Below are positions 33,285-42,844 of a stretch of 64,000 bases of DNA, piece after piece; the first letter of the stretch is position 1; each line of letters opens with the position of its first letter. The DNA is from Mesorhizobium sp. INR15 (GTDB lineage Bacteria > Pseudomonadota > Alphaproteobacteria > Rhizobiales > Rhizobiaceae). The notes under the pieces were generated by a model, which saw only the letters and a program-made list of their open reading frames with translations, had not been told where the DNA came from and made no database searches. The position numbers and the translations under genes were made by a program. The stretch is from NCBI RefSeq assembly GCF_015500075.1, contig NZ_CP045496.1:4474001-4538000 (forward strand), in the 5' to 3' direction.

Positions 33285-34850
33285 GTGAGTGCAAATCAGG
33301 ACGGCGCGAACCTGCTTGAGGTTCGTGGCCTCACGAAGGTATTTGGCACGCTGACGGCGTGCGACCACATCGATCTCAACATCGCCAAAGGTGAAATCCA
33401 CGCGTTGCTGGGTGAAAACGGCGCCGGCAAGTCGACGCTGGTCAAGATGCTGTTTGGCTCGCTGGAACCCAATTCCGGCGAGATTTCCTGGAACGGCCAA
33501 CCGGTCAGGATCACCAGTCCAGGCGTTGCCAAGAAGCTCGGCGTCGGCATGGTGTTCCAGCATTTTTCGCTGTTCGAGGCGCTGACCGCTGCCGAAAACA
33601 TCGCGCTGTCATTGGATGACGGTTCGCCGATCAGCAGCATCGCGGCGAAGGCAAGGGCGCTATCCTACAGCTACGGCCTGCCGCTTGATCCGGAATCACT
33701 GGTCGGCGACCTGTCGGTCGGCGAGCGCCAGCGCATCGAGATCATCCGCTGCCTTCTGCAGACGCCGCAGCTGATCATTCTGGACGAGCCGACCTCTGTG
33801 CTGACGCCGCAGGAAGCCGACAAGCTGTTCGAGACGCTTGAGCGTCTGCGGTCGGAGGGCAAATCCATTCTCTACATTTCGCACCGGCTGGAAGAGGTCA
33901 AACGCATCTGCGACCGCGCCACCGTTCTGCGTCACGGCAAAGTCGTCGGCCATTGCAACCCGCGTGAGGAAACGGCGTCGTCGCTGGCCCGCATGATGGT
34001 CGGCAACGAGGTGAAGGCCGTGGTGCGCGCACCGGTCGAAGGCATCGACAAGGCTGCGCCCCTGCTCGAAATTCGCGATCTCAACCGCAAGCCGGCGACG
34101 CCATTCTCGATCCCGCTCAAGAACATCAACCTGAATGTGCGGGCCGGTGAGGTGATCGGCATTGCCGGCGTCGCGGGCAACGGTCAGGGCGAATTCTTTG
34201 AATCCGTATCCGGCGAAGTTTTGCAGCAGAACGCCGCCTCGGTGCGGATTCGCGGCAAGGATGCCGGCGGCCTTACGATTACGGGGCGCCGCCTGCTCGG
34301 CGCCGCCTTTGTGCCGGAAGAGCGCCTTGGTCATGGTGCGGCGCCACGCATGAAGCTTTCCGAAAATCTGCTTCTGTCACGTCACGCCACTGATGGCAGG
34401 GCTTTTGTCGGCGCCGGCGGCATGGTCAAGAGCGGGGCAATCTACAGCGCCGCCCAACGCATCATTGAGGCGATGGATGTGCGCAAAAGCGCGCCGGACC
34501 CGGAGGCCGCTGCACTTTCGGGCGGCAATCTGCAGAAATTCATTGTCGGACGAGAACTCGATCGCCGGCCAAGCGTCATGGTGGTCAACCAGCCCACCTG
34601 GGGTGTCGACGCCGGTGCCGCCGCTCATATCCGCCAGGCGCTCATCGAACTTTCGCGCAGCGGATCGGCGGTGCTGGTCATCAGCCAGGACCTCGATGAA
34701 CTGTTCGAGATGTCGGATGCGATCGCGGTCATGCACAATGGCGAGCTGTCGAAGCCGATGCCGATCGCGGAAGCAACTTTCGAGAAAGTCGGGTTGTTGA
34801 TGGGCGGTGCGGAGCCCGGTCACGCCGAACATACGCTGGAGACGGCATGA
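33285..34850 (+). CDS. BMP-type nucleoside/sugar ABC importer, double ATPase
   Basis: 521 residues from GTG 33285, which has GGGAGG just upstream; an ATG four codons earlier is also possible. Two ATP-binding cassettes: the first with Walker A GENGAGKSTL, signature LSVGERQRIEI and Walker B LIILDEPTSVL; the second degenerate, with GVAGNGQGEF and LSGGNLQKFIVGRELDR. This RbsA-like layout, together with two permeases and a BMP lipoprotein-type binding protein downstream, identifies the purine-nucleoside (NupABC/YufOPQ) importer class. Genes overlap or abut: ATPase, permease, permease, then binding protein. Confidence 0.94.
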   Translation: MSANQDGANLLEVRGLTKVFGTLTACDHIDLNIAKGEIHALLGENGAGKSTLVKMLFGSLEPNSGEISWNGQPVRITSPGVAKKLGVGMVFQHFSLFEALTAAENIALSLDDGSPISSIAAKARALSYSYGLPLDPESLVGDLSVGERQRIEIIRCLLQTPQLIILDEPTSVLTPQEADKLFETLERLRSEGKSILYISHRLEEVKRICDRATVLRHGKVVGHCNPREETASSLARMMVGNEVKAVVRAPVEGIDKAAPLLEIRDLNRKPATPFSIPLKNINLNVRAGEVIGIAGVAGNGQGEFFESVSGEVLQQNAASVRIRGKDAGGLTITGRRLLGAAFVPEERLGHGAAPRMKLSENLLLSRHATDGRAFVGAGGMVKSGAIYSAAQRIIEAMDVRKSAPDPEAAALSGGNLQKFIVGRELDRRPSVMVVNQPTWGVDAGAAAHIRQALIELSRSGSAVLVISQDLDELFEMSDAIAVMHNGELSKPMPIAEATFEKVGLLMGGAEPGHAEHTLETA

Positions 34851-35977
34851 TGCGCCTCGAACTCGTCAAACGCCCACAGCGATCCATGCTGTTTTCGGCG
34901 CTATCGCCTTTCATTGCCTTTGCGCTGACAATGATTGCCGGTGCGATCATGTTCGCACTGCTTGGGGTCAACCCATTCAATGCATTCCACATCTATTTCA
35001 TCGAGCCGATCAGCCAGACGTGGCAGTTGCACGAACTGGCGATCAAGGCAGCACCACTGATCCTGATCGCGGTCGGCCTGTCGGTCTGTTACAAGGCCAA
35101 CATCTGGAACATCGGCGCAGAGGGTCAATTCGTCCTTGGCGGCATTGTCGGGTCGATCATTCCGGTGCTGTTCCCGCAATTCGAAGGCCCGCTGGTGCTG
35201 CCGTTGATGCTGTTGCTCGGCATGGTGGGCGGTGCCGCTTATGCGGCGATCCCTGCTCTGCTCAAGACGCGTTTCGGCACCAATGAAATCCTGACCAGCC
35301 TGATGCTGGTCTATGTCGCTCAGCTCTTCCTCGACTGGCTGGTGCGCGGCCCGTGGCGCGACCCGCAAGGTCACGGTTTCCCACAGACGATCCAGTTCGG
35401 CGATTCAGCGATACTGCCCCAATTGATGCCGGATGCCGGGCGCGCCAACTGGGGATTTGTTTTCGCGATCATTGCCGCGCTGCTGGTTTGGGTCCTGATG
35501 AGCCGTTTGCTCAAGGGTTTTGAAGTCCGCGTGCTGGGCTCCAGCCCACGGGCGGGACGGTTCGCCGGCTTCGGCATCAACCGCATGGTGTTCTTCGCCT
35601 TCCTGTTGTCGGGCGCGTTGGCTGGGCTCGCCGGCATATCGGAAGTTTCGGGCGCCATCGGCCAGTTGCAGCCGGTGATCTCGCCGGGATACGGCTTCAC
35701 CGCCATCATCGTGGCGTTCCTTGGCCGCCTCAATCCACTCGGCATCGTCGCCGCAGGGCTGGTGCTGGCGCTCACCTATCTCGGTGGCGAAGCCGTACAG
35801 AGCGCGCTCGGCATTTCCGACAAGGTAGCGCGCGTCTTCCAGGGCATGCTGCTGTTCTTCGTGCTCGGCTGCGACACGCTCATCCACTACCGCATCCGCG
35901 TCATCGGCCTTGCCCTGACGAAACCCGAGGCAGCGACCAAACTCGAAGCCACGCCAAAGCTCAAAGAGGCCCGCTGA
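34847..35977 (+). CDS. BMP-type ABC importer permease 1
   Basis: 376 residues; its ATG overlaps the ATPase stop (ATGA). About nine membrane segments, with the family signature SVCYKANIWNIGAEGQFVLGGI and LKTRFGTNEILTSLMLVYVAQLFLDW. The C-terminus is a short polar tail rich in Lys/Glu/Ala (residues near 360-376). It pairs with the next permease to form the membrane channel for nucleosides. Confidence 0.94.
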   Translation: MMRLELVKRPQRSMLFSALSPFIAFALTMIAGAIMFALLGVNPFNAFHIYFIEPISQTWQLHELAIKAAPLILIAVGLSVCYKANIWNIGAEGQFVLGGIVGSIIPVLFPQFEGPLVLPLMLLLGMVGGAAYAAIPALLKTRFGTNEILTSLMLVYVAQLFLDWLVRGPWRDPQGHGFPQTIQFGDSAILPQLMPDAGRANWGFVFAIIAALLVWVLMSRLLKGFEVRVLGSSPRAGRFAGFGINRMVFFAFLLSGALAGLAGISEVSGAIGQLQPVISPGYGFTAIIVAFLGRLNPLGIVAAGLVLALTYLGGEAVQSALGISDKVARVFQGMLLFFVLGCDTLIHYRIRVIGLALTKPEAATKLEATPKLKEAR

Positions 35978-36897
35978 TGGACATCACCGTAAACATCCTT
36001 CTGACCATCGCCACGGCGGCCACGCCGCTGCTGATCGCGGCAATCGGTGAGCTGGTCGTCGAACGCTCCGGCGTGCTCAATCTTGGCGTCGAGGGCATGA
36101 TGATCATGGGCGCGGTCGGTGGCTTTGGCGCCAGCTACCTGACGGGCTCACCATGGATCGGGCTACTGGCCGCGATCGCCATGGGCGCTCTGTTCTCGCT
36201 GCTGTTTGCCGTCATGACGCTGTCTCTGGCCACCAACCAGGTAGCGACCGGCCTTTCGTTGACCCTGCTTGGCCTCGGCCTGTCAGGCATGATGGGAACC
36301 AGTTTTGTCGGCCAGCCCGGCGAGCGGCTGCCCAATCTCGACATCCCCGGCCTAACCTCAATCCCTGTCGTTGGCCGCCTTCTGTTTGGCCAGGATCCGA
36401 TCTTCTACATCTCGATCGCCCTGACCGCCGCCGTGATGTGGTTCCTGTTCAAGACCCGCACGGGGCTGACCTTGCGCTCGATCGGCGACAGCCACACATC
36501 GGCGCACGCACTCGGCATCCAGGTGATCCGCTACCGCTATCTCGCGGTGATCTTCGGAGGTGCCTGTGCCGGCCTTGCCGGCGGTCATTTGTCGCTGGTC
36601 TACACACCGCAGTGGGTCGAGAACATGAGCGCCGGCCGTGGCTGGATCGCGCTTGCACTGGTGGTGTTTGCCTCATGGCGCCCATGGCGGGTGCTGGCCG
36701 GCGCATACATCTTCGGTGCGGTTTGGATCGGCCAGCTTCATGCACAGGCTTTTGGTATTCCGGTGCCTTCGCAACTGCTTTCTTCGTTGCCCTATCTGGC
36801 AACCGTCGTGGTTCTCGTTCTAATCTCGCGCAACAAGCGTTTGACGATGATGAACACGCCGGCTTCCTTGGGGCAGCCATTCGTTCCGGATCGTTGA
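35977..36897 (+). CDS. BMP-type ABC importer permease 2
   Basis: 306 residues. Its ATG shares one base with the previous stop codon. The signature ELVVERSGVLNLGVEGMMIMGAVGGF and LTLRSIGDSHTSAHALGIQVIRYRYLAVIFGGACAGLAGG identify the second permease of the nucleoside importer family. Eight or nine membrane segments, normal length. Confidence 0.94.
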   Translation: MDITVNILLTIATAATPLLIAAIGELVVERSGVLNLGVEGMMIMGAVGGFGASYLTGSPWIGLLAAIAMGALFSLLFAVMTLSLATNQVATGLSLTLLGLGLSGMMGTSFVGQPGERLPNLDIPGLTSIPVVGRLLFGQDPIFYISIALTAAVMWFLFKTRTGLTLRSIGDSHTSAHALGIQVIRYRYLAVIFGGACAGLAGGHLSLVYTPQWVENMSAGRGWIALALVVFASWRPWRVLAGAYIFGAVWIGQLHAQAFGIPVPSQLLSSLPYLATVVVLVLISRNKRLTMMNTPASLGQPFVPDR

Positions 36898-36947
36898 TAA
36901 AAATAACAAACGGGAAGCTCCAAGGCTTAACACAGAGAGGTAACACG

Positions 36948-38015
36948 ATGAAAAAACTACTTATTGCCCTGATGACCACGACCGCCGCATTCTCGCTGGC
37001 GGCGTCCGCCGAGGCTGCGGACAAGCTGAAGGCGTGCTGGGTCTACACCGGCCCGATCGGCGATTTCGGCTATTCGTATCAGCACGACCAGGGCCGCCTA
37101 CAGGTCGAAAAAGAGCTCGGCGACAAGGTCGAGACCGCCTATCTGGAGAACGTGTCCGAAGGCCCCGACGCCGACCGTGCATTCGAGCGTCTGGCCCGCG
37201 AAGGCTGCAAGATCATCTTCGGCACATCCTTCGGCTTCATGGATCCCGAAGTGAAGGCCGCCAAGAAGTTTCCGAAGGTGATGTTCGAGCACGCGACCGG
37301 TTACAAGACGGGTGACAACCTCGGCATCTACAACGCGCGCTTCTATGAAGGCCGCTACATTCTGGGCCAGATCGCCGCCAAGGAATCGAAGTCGGGCGTC
37401 GCCGGCTATATCGTCTCCTTCCCGATCCCCGAAGTGGTGATGGGCATCAACTCGTTCATGCTCGGAGCGCAGTCGATCAACCCGAACTTCAAGGCCAAGA
37501 TCGTCTGGGTGAACTCGTGGTTCGATCCGGGCAAGGAAGCCGATGCCGCCAAGGCACTGTTCGACCAGGGCGCCGACATCGTCGTTCAGCACACGGATTC
37601 CACGGCCGCCTTGCAGGTTGCCGAGGAGCGCGGGTTGAAAGGTTTCGGCCAATCGTCCGACATGATCAAGTTCGCGCCCAAGGCGCAGCTGACCTCGCTT
37701 ACCGACGACTGGGGTCCGTACTATGTCGGCCGCGTCAAGGCAGCCCTCGACGGCACCTGGAAGCCTGACAATGTCTGGCTCGGCATCAAGGACGGTGCGG
37801 TCCATATGGCGGCCTACACCAACATGCCCGACGACGTGAAGGCGATGGCGGAAGCCACCCAGAAGAAGATCGCCGACGGCTGGAACCCCTTTACCGGGCC
37901 GGTCGCCAAGCAGGACGGCACGCCTTGGCTGAAGGACAAGGAAGTCGCGGATGATGGCACGCTGCTCGGCATGAACTTCTATGTGAAGGGCGTCGACGAC
38001 AAGCTGCCGCAGTAA
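36948..38015 (+). CDS. BMP-family ABC transporter substrate-binding protein
   Basis: 355 residues from ATG 36948, preceded by AGAGAGGTAA. A signal peptide (MKKLLIALMTTTAAFSLAASAEAA) lacks a lipobox Cys, so it is a soluble periplasmic form. BMP features are KACWVYTGPIGDFGYSYQHDQGR, CKIIFGTSFGFMDP, GYIVSFPIPEVVMGINSFMLGAQSINP and the ligand-contact VNSWFDPGKEADAAKAL. Family members bind purine nucleosides; that ligand is the best inference here. Placed last, 50 bp after permease 2, with a terminator downstream. Confidence 0.94.
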   Translation: MKKLLIALMTTTAAFSLAASAEAADKLKACWVYTGPIGDFGYSYQHDQGRLQVEKELGDKVETAYLENVSEGPDADRAFERLAREGCKIIFGTSFGFMDPEVKAAKKFPKVMFEHATGYKTGDNLGIYNARFYEGRYILGQIAAKESKSGVAGYIVSFPIPEVVMGINSFMLGAQSINPNFKAKIVWVNSWFDPGKEADAAKALFDQGADIVVQHTDSTAALQVAEERGLKGFGQSSDMIKFAPKAQLTSLTDDWGPYYVGRVKAALDGTWKPDNVWLGIKDGAVHMAAYTNMPDDVKAMAEATQKKIADGWNPFTGPVAKQDGTPWLKDKEVADDGTLLGMNFYVKGVDDKLPQ

Positions 38016-38038
38016 GCGCTGGCTGAACTCCAAACTGG

Positions 38039-38064
38039 AAAGGGCGCCGCAAGGCGCCCTTTTT
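38039..38064 (+). terminator. Terminator of the BMP importer operon
   Basis: AAAGGGCGCC (38039-38048), loop GCAA, GGCGCCCTTT (38053-38062) and a short T run. A perfect 10-bp stem 24 bp after the binding-protein stop. Confidence 0.9.
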
Positions 38065-38094
38065 CGTTACCAGCCATCCAGGCGAGACGAGGGG

Positions 38095-39408
38095 TCAGAC
38101 CGCCGAACCATAGAGATCATAGGCGTCGGCGCGGTCGATCTTGACCGTGACGATGTCACCGGCGCGCAAGGGACGGCGCGACTGGATATGGACCGAGCCA
38201 TCAATCTCCGGCGCGTCATATTTGGTCCGGCCCTTCGCAGAGGTGCCATGTGCCTCGTCGATCAGCACGGGCAGGCGCTTGCCAACCTTCTTGGCCAGCT
38301 GTGTCGCTGAAATCTTCTGCTGACGCTGCATGAAGCGATGCCAGCGCGCTTCCTTGATCTCCTGCGGGACCTGTTCGAGGCCGAGATCATTGGAGCGGGC
38401 GCCCCGCACAGGCTCGTATTTGAAGCAGCCGGCGCGGTCGATCTTGGCTTCATCCAGCCAGTCGAGCAGCATCTCGAAATCCTCGTCCGTCTCGCCGGGG
38501 AAGCCGACGATGAAGGTCGAGCGGATGGCGAGATCCGGACACACGTCACGCCAGCCGCGAATGCGCTCCAGTGTCTTTTCGCCATGCGCTGGCCGGCGCA
38601 TGTTCTTCAGCACCTGAGGCGAGGCGTGCTGGAACGGAATGTCGAGATAGGGAAGGATTTTCCCATCGGCCATCAAAGGGATGACGTCCGCGACATGCGG
38701 GTAGGGGTAGACGTAGTGCATGCGCACCCAGATGCCGAGCTTGCCCAGTTCTTCCGACAAGTCGAGGAATTTGGCGCGGACTTCGCGGTCGCCGAACATG
38801 CTGGTCTGGTATTTGATGTCGATGCCGTAGGCGCTGGTGTCCTGCGAGATCACCAGGAGTTCCTTGACCCCCGCGTTGGCCAGTTTCTCGGCCTCGCGCA
38901 GCACATCGGCAGCCGGCCGCGACACGAGATCGCCACGCAGCGCCGGGATGATGCAGAAGGTGCAGCGGTTGTTGCAGCCTTCCGAAATCTTGAGATAGGC
39001 GTAGTGGCGCGGGGTCAGCTTGACGCCCTGCGGCGGCAGAAGGTCGATATAGGGATCGTGGCTTGGCGGCGCCGCCTCATGCACGGCCGCCATCACGCTC
39101 TCATAGGCCTGCGGCCCGGTGATGGCGAGAACGTTGGGATGTCTTTCACGGATGACATCAGGCTCGGCGCCGAGGCAGCCTGTGACGATGACCCGGCCGT
39201 TTTCCGAAAGCGCCGAGCCAATGGCGTTGAGCGACTCGTCACGGGCGGAATCGAGGAAGCCGCAGGTGTTGACCACGACGAGGTCGGCGCCGTCATGCTT
39301 GCGGGCAATCTCGTAACCCTCGGCGCGCAAGCGCGTGATGATGCGCTCCGAATCCACAAGGGCTTTCGGGCATCCAAGACTGACAAAACTCACGCGAGGA
39401 GCGGACAT
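38095..39408 (-). CDS. rimO: Ribosomal protein S12 methylthiotransferase
   Basis: 437 residues. N-terminal UPF0004 domain with VSLGCPKALVDSERI and VVVNTCGFLDSA (cluster Cys), radical-SAM motif CNNRCTFCIIPALRGDLVSR, and a C-terminal TRAM domain (KYDAPEIDGSVHIQ). RimO adds a methylthio group to the conserved Asp of ribosomal protein S12. The GCPK motif separates it from the tRNA-modifying MiaB. Standing alone on the minus strand, convergent with the BMP operon. Confidence 0.96.
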   Translation of the reverse strand: MSAPRVSFVSLGCPKALVDSERIITRLRAEGYEIARKHDGADLVVVNTCGFLDSARDESLNAIGSALSENGRVIVTGCLGAEPDVIRERHPNVLAITGPQAYESVMAAVHEAAPPSHDPYIDLLPPQGVKLTPRHYAYLKISEGCNNRCTFCIIPALRGDLVSRPAADVLREAEKLANAGVKELLVISQDTSAYGIDIKYQTSMFGDREVRAKFLDLSEELGKLGIWVRMHYVYPYPHVADVIPLMADGKILPYLDIPFQHASPQVLKNMRRPAHGEKTLERIRGWRDVCPDLAIRSTFIVGFPGETDEDFEMLLDWLDEAKIDRAGCFKYEPVRGARSNDLGLEQVPQEIKEARWHRFMQRQQKISATQLAKKVGKRLPVLIDEAHGTSAKGRTKYDAPEIDGSVHIQSRRPLRAGDIVTVKIDRADAYDLYGSAV

Positions 39409-39535
39409 ATAGGTTTTCCGGGCTTTTCAGGATTGGCGGCGCATTAGCATACTTATTGCGGCAATGGTATGGGCACGCCATCGATGCGGCAAAACGCTTG
39501 CTGGGTGCTCGCGAAACTTAGCCGGGCAGGCAGGC

Positions 39536-40195
39536 TCAGCCGACCGCGCTGTTGACATGCGGCCAGACTTCCACCGCGCCGCGATAGACCATGTCCACCG
39601 CCACATAGAGGATGATCAGCAGGCCGACATAAGCGATCCAGCGGTGGCGATGCAGCAATTTGGCGATGAAGGTCGCGGCCAGCCCCATCAATGCGATCGA
39701 CAGGACAAGGCCGATCACCAGTACCGGAAAATGATCGCGTGCCGCGCCAGCCACCGCCAGCACATTGTCGAGCGACATCGACACATCGGCGACGACAATC
39801 TGCAGGGCTGCCTGACCGAGTGTCTTGCGCGGCGTCTTGCCGGCCACGGCCTTGTCGCTGTTGAGATCGGAATTGGAGAGCGCTTCCGTAGCCTCCAGTT
39901 CGTCCGCATGGGACGTGCGCAACTCGCGATACATCTTCCAGCACACCCACAGGAGCAGGATGCCACCGGCAAGCAGCAGGCCGACAACCGCCAGAAGTTT
40001 GACCGTGATGGCCGCGAAAAAGATGCGCAGAACGGTGGCCGCGATCACACCGATCAGGATCGCGCGCTTGCGCTGGTCGGCGGGCAGGCCGGCGGCGGCG
40101 AGACCGATAACTATGGCGTTGTCACCCGCAAGTACGAGGTCGATGGCGATGACCTGAAGAAGGGCCGATAACCCTGCGGTTGTGAAGATTTCCAT
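39536..40195 (-). CDS. TerC-family (YjbE-type) membrane protein
   Basis: 219 residues, about seven membrane segments. The family acidic motifs within membrane segments are IDLVLAGDNAIVIGLA near residue 19 and VVADVSMSLDNVLAVAGAA near 140. A polar loop (HADELEATEALSNSDLNSDK) separates the halves. Members are linked to manganese efflux and metal loading of exported enzymes, or to tellurite resistance. No regulatory RNA was recognised in the 187 bp upstream. Confidence 0.92.
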   Translation of the reverse strand: MEIFTTAGLSALLQVIAIDLVLAGDNAIVIGLAAAGLPADQRKRAILIGVIAATVLRIFFAAITVKLLAVVGLLLAGGILLLWVCWKMYRELRTSHADELEATEALSNSDLNSDKAVAGKTPRKTLGQAALQIVVADVSMSLDNVLAVAGAARDHFPVLVIGLVLSIALMGLAATFIAKLLHRHRWIAYVGLLIILYVAVDMVYRGAVEVWPHVNSAVG

Positions 40196-40382
40196 CGACC
40201 GGAAGCCCTTGCTGGTTCGCCGAGTGTTCGTTGTCGATTATCCAGACGGCCCTAACTTGGTGGTCCTCCGGCGTCAAGGGTTCGCTCGCGCTGACATCAC
40301 CAAACCGTGATTTCGCCTATGCCGGATGAAAAATCCACGGCATGAAGCGGCAGCCCGGCAGGCCACCGAGGCTCGGAACAAC

Positions 40383-40772
40383 TCAATCGTAGAGATTATA
40401 CTTCGACCAGTCGGCTTCCGGAATCTCGTCGCCGATGCGGTATCGGAGCTGCAAGATTTCCATATGGTCCGGCGCCGTCTGGCACTTGAACTTCAGCTTG
40501 TACCATTGCCCCTTGCTGCGAAACGCAGCGCCTGGGCTCCTGATCGCGTCGGTGCCCATCTCGGGCGTTGCAAAGGCGTAGGCGACCACGCGATCGGCTT
40601 TGAACTTGCTATCGTCGTGGGTGATCCGGTCCAGGATTTCGGCGTCACAACGCTGTTCAAGCCGGGTCTGCGGGTCGAGTTTCATCAGGCCGGCGCGCAA
40701 TGCGCTGTCCATTGCGTTGGCTGGAAAACCCAGTGTCACGCACGCCAGGGCTGTAATGCATAGCTTCTTCAT
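40383..40772 (-). CDS. Secreted DUF930 protein
   Basis: 129 residues from ATG 40772 (an ATG six codons upstream is possible), signal peptide MKKLCITALACVTLGFPANA. The body, LKLDPQTRLEQRCDAEILDRITHD, YAFATPEM, GAAFRSKGQWYKLKFKCQTAPDHM and a terminal acidic-aromatic YNLYD, matches DUF930, a family confined largely to Rhizobiales. Two Cys probably form a disulfide. Function unknown. Confidence 0.85.
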   Translation of the reverse strand: MKKLCITALACVTLGFPANAMDSALRAGLMKLDPQTRLEQRCDAEILDRITHDDSKFKADRVVAYAFATPEMGTDAIRSPGAAFRSKGQWYKLKFKCQTAPDHMEILQLRYRIGDEIPEADWSKYNLYD

Positions 40773-40881
40773 GGGCGAGAGAAGCAGCATATTTTGTCGG
40801 AATAATCAACATGACGAGGCATTTCGCGCCGATCAGTGTTTGACGTGCGGCGTCGAAAGGTGTCGGCGGGAAGCCTTCTGA

Positions 40882-41580
40882 TCACTTGATCGACAGACCC
40901 AAATCCGCCAATGGCGCCGCTTCGGCAGGCGATTGCGGCCAACGGATCAGCGACGCCCGCCCAGCATCCGTGAGGTCATAGACGCCGCGATCGACGCGCG
41001 CGAACCAACCATAGACATTATCCATCAGAATCTTCGGCGCGATCGGCGTCAGGGCCTTCAGATCGCGCGGCCGCCTGGGCCCATCCACCATCGCGGCGGC
41101 GCAGGTGAGGGCGCTTTGGCGATAGGCCGTCATGATCGGTTTGCGAGAGCCGCCTCCCACGACAGGGTCGCCACGCCGGCGCTGGTGTTCGTCGACCAGG
41201 CGGGAGCGGCGGCGCGCATTCTTGCGCGGCGCCAGGGCGATCGGGCTGAGAAGCACTTCAACGCGATCGGCCGCGGTCACGGCGAGCAGACCGAAGCCGA
41301 GCCGGCGGCAGAGATTGCGAAACCTGGCATCGCTCTCGCGCCCCTTGCCGCGGGCCGACATGCGGGCGGCGAGCCACACTTCGTCGCATGCGGCGGCGCG
41401 ATCTACACCTTGCAGCACCAGCTCGAGATTAAACTGCAGCTTCAGTTCACATATGACCACAACCGGCGGCTCACCATCGCGCAACGCGACAATGTCGCAG
41501 CCACCAATCTCGCCTTTCACTGTGAAGCCGAGGCCTTCGAGGAAGCGCTTCACCGGCGCATATAGGGAGGTTTCGTTCAT
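40882..41580 (-). CDS. DUF2161 PD-(D/E)XK-type nuclease-like protein
   Basis: 232 residues. The N-terminal half forms a restriction-endonuclease-like core: LYAPVKRFLEGLGFTVKGEIGGCDIVALRDGEP followed by VVVICELKL, giving the D...ELK pattern. The C-terminal part (ALTPIAPKILMDNVYGWFARVDRGVYDLTDAGRASLIRWP) looks like a winged helix. Known: DUF2161 is classed with PD-(D/E)XK phosphodiesterases. No methylase or helicase partner is adjacent, so a restriction role is not supported. Confidence 0.85.
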   Translation of the reverse strand: MNETSLYAPVKRFLEGLGFTVKGEIGGCDIVALRDGEPPVVVICELKLQFNLELVLQGVDRAAACDEVWLAARMSARGKGRESDARFRNLCRRLGFGLLAVTAADRVEVLLSPIALAPRKNARRRSRLVDEHQRRRGDPVVGGGSRKPIMTAYRQSALTCAAAMVDGPRRPRDLKALTPIAPKILMDNVYGWFARVDRGVYDLTDAGRASLIRWPQSPAEAAPLADLGLSIK

Positions 41581-41670
41581 GCAGTCATGTCTAGCCGATT
41601 CGACGCGAAAGGGGTCGGACGGCTTGTATGGCTGCGGCTTCGTTGCTTTCCGTTTGAAAGCGCCAACTGT

Positions 41671-42066
41671 CTACCCGCCGGTTCCGTCGTCCATCATGGT
41701 GCCGGTCAGCGTCTCATAGATACTGCTGCATGTTCGCGAATTCGGGCAACTCTCTATGACCAACACAGGTGCCACGGTAACGATCGCGGCTGCAACAATC
41801 TGAAGACATAGAGCGCGCATCCCAGATCTACTGGCTATGAGCCCTCTGACAAAGAAGTAGAGGCCTTGGGCGAGGCATGCGATGGCGAGGCCGTGGAGAA
41901 GCGGGCTGGTCGCCCTTGCGAACGGCGTTATGTAGCCATCTGGAAAACCCAGCATGCCAAGCTCAATGAGCCAGTGCAAGGCGAGCAGGGTGCTCAGCCC
42001 GGACCAAGCAACGACCACTCCGCGAATGAAGACCGATTGCACGTCCTTTGCCCTTGGCGAACTCAC
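41671..42066 (-). CDS. Small membrane protein of unknown function
   Basis: 131 residues with three probable membrane segments (VVVAWSGLSTLLALHWLIELGML, LLHGLAIACLAQGLYFFVRGLI, LQIVAAAIVTVAPVLVI) and two Cys near the C-terminus (ESCPNSRTCSS). Its start overlaps the stop of the upstream DUF1796 gene by 4 bp, so they are translationally coupled. No family recognised. Confidence 0.72.
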   Translation of the reverse strand: MSSPRAKDVQSVFIRGVVVAWSGLSTLLALHWLIELGMLGFPDGYITPFARATSPLLHGLAIACLAQGLYFFVRGLIASRSGMRALCLQIVAAAIVTVAPVLVIESCPNSRTCSSIYETLTGTMMDDGTGG

Positions 42067-42728
42067 CCGATGTGCTTGCGCAAGCGATAGATCTGATAAC
42101 TGACCAGTGCCGAGAACGGCATTTCGATCTTAAAAGGAGAAAGGTGTTTCGACCAAAGCGTTGAGTTGCCTTCCCAGACATCGCCTGTGTCATCGTCGCC
42201 TTCAGGCCCGTCAAGCACAGCGAAATCCTTGAACGAACACCGCGCCGCTATGAGCTTGACGACAGCCTGGATCTCATTTTCGGGCAGAGGCTGGCCGAGC
42301 ACGAATAATGTGGGCCGCCGGTTGTCCAGTGCGCGCCGGGTGGCGGCACACCATCTGTCGTGTCGTGCTCTTGCGGCGGTGTAGCTCGAAGCCAGTGTTG
42401 CTTCCGTGATTTCGGCAGGGAATTCGTGATAGTGCATTGTGCCGTATCGCCGATTGGCCACGACGCCGGCTTCATGGACAAACAGATCCTCGCGCTCGAA
42501 GAGGCCGACAAAATCCTTTTGGAAATAGTCGACCAGGGCGGAAGGCGGTGTGACTTGCCAGTCAAAGACCTGGCGCAGCGAGTTTTTCCTGCCGAAGACG
42601 CGCTGAATGTTTGCTTTCGGTCGGCAATTCGGCCCCAGGCTCATGACCTGCTGAAAAATGCGCTGTTCCAAATGATCCGCCCCTGTGCCCGCGATAGCCT
42701 TGACTGGGAAAAACGGCTTTTTGATCAA
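42063..42728 (-). CDS. DUF1796 putative papain-like cysteine peptidase
   Basis: 221 residues. The segment VMSLGPNCRPKANIQRVFGRKNSLRQVFDWQVTPPSALVDYFQKDFVGLF is the DUF1796 signature, with the candidate nucleophile Cys in GPNC, and the His in GTMHYHEFP. The family is predicted to be a papain-like peptidase and often occurs with polysaccharide or sialic-acid-type gene sets. Coupled with the small membrane protein downstream. Enzymatic activity is not demonstrated for the family. Confidence 0.78.
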   Translation of the reverse strand: MIKKPFFPVKAIAGTGADHLEQRIFQQVMSLGPNCRPKANIQRVFGRKNSLRQVFDWQVTPPSALVDYFQKDFVGLFEREDLFVHEAGVVANRRYGTMHYHEFPAEITEATLASSYTAARARHDRWCAATRRALDNRRPTLFVLGQPLPENEIQAVVKLIAARCSFKDFAVLDGPEGDDDTGDVWEGNSTLWSKHLSPFKIEMPFSALVSYQIYRLRKHIG

Positions 42729-42844
42729 TTTTTCAATATAGAATCAAACGAATGGCTTGGCGGGAAGTTAATTGCCCCCGGGAGAGGCGCCAGCGATCCT
42801 CGATATGTTGCGCAAACCACGAAACTTGCAACGGGCTGCTTGGA

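Noticed and set aside
40882..42728. PD-(D/E)XK protein plus DUF1796 protein as a defence system
   Set aside because: No helicase, methylase or nucleotide-sensing partner is adjacent, both families are common in normal rhizobial chromosomes, and the region is outside the island.
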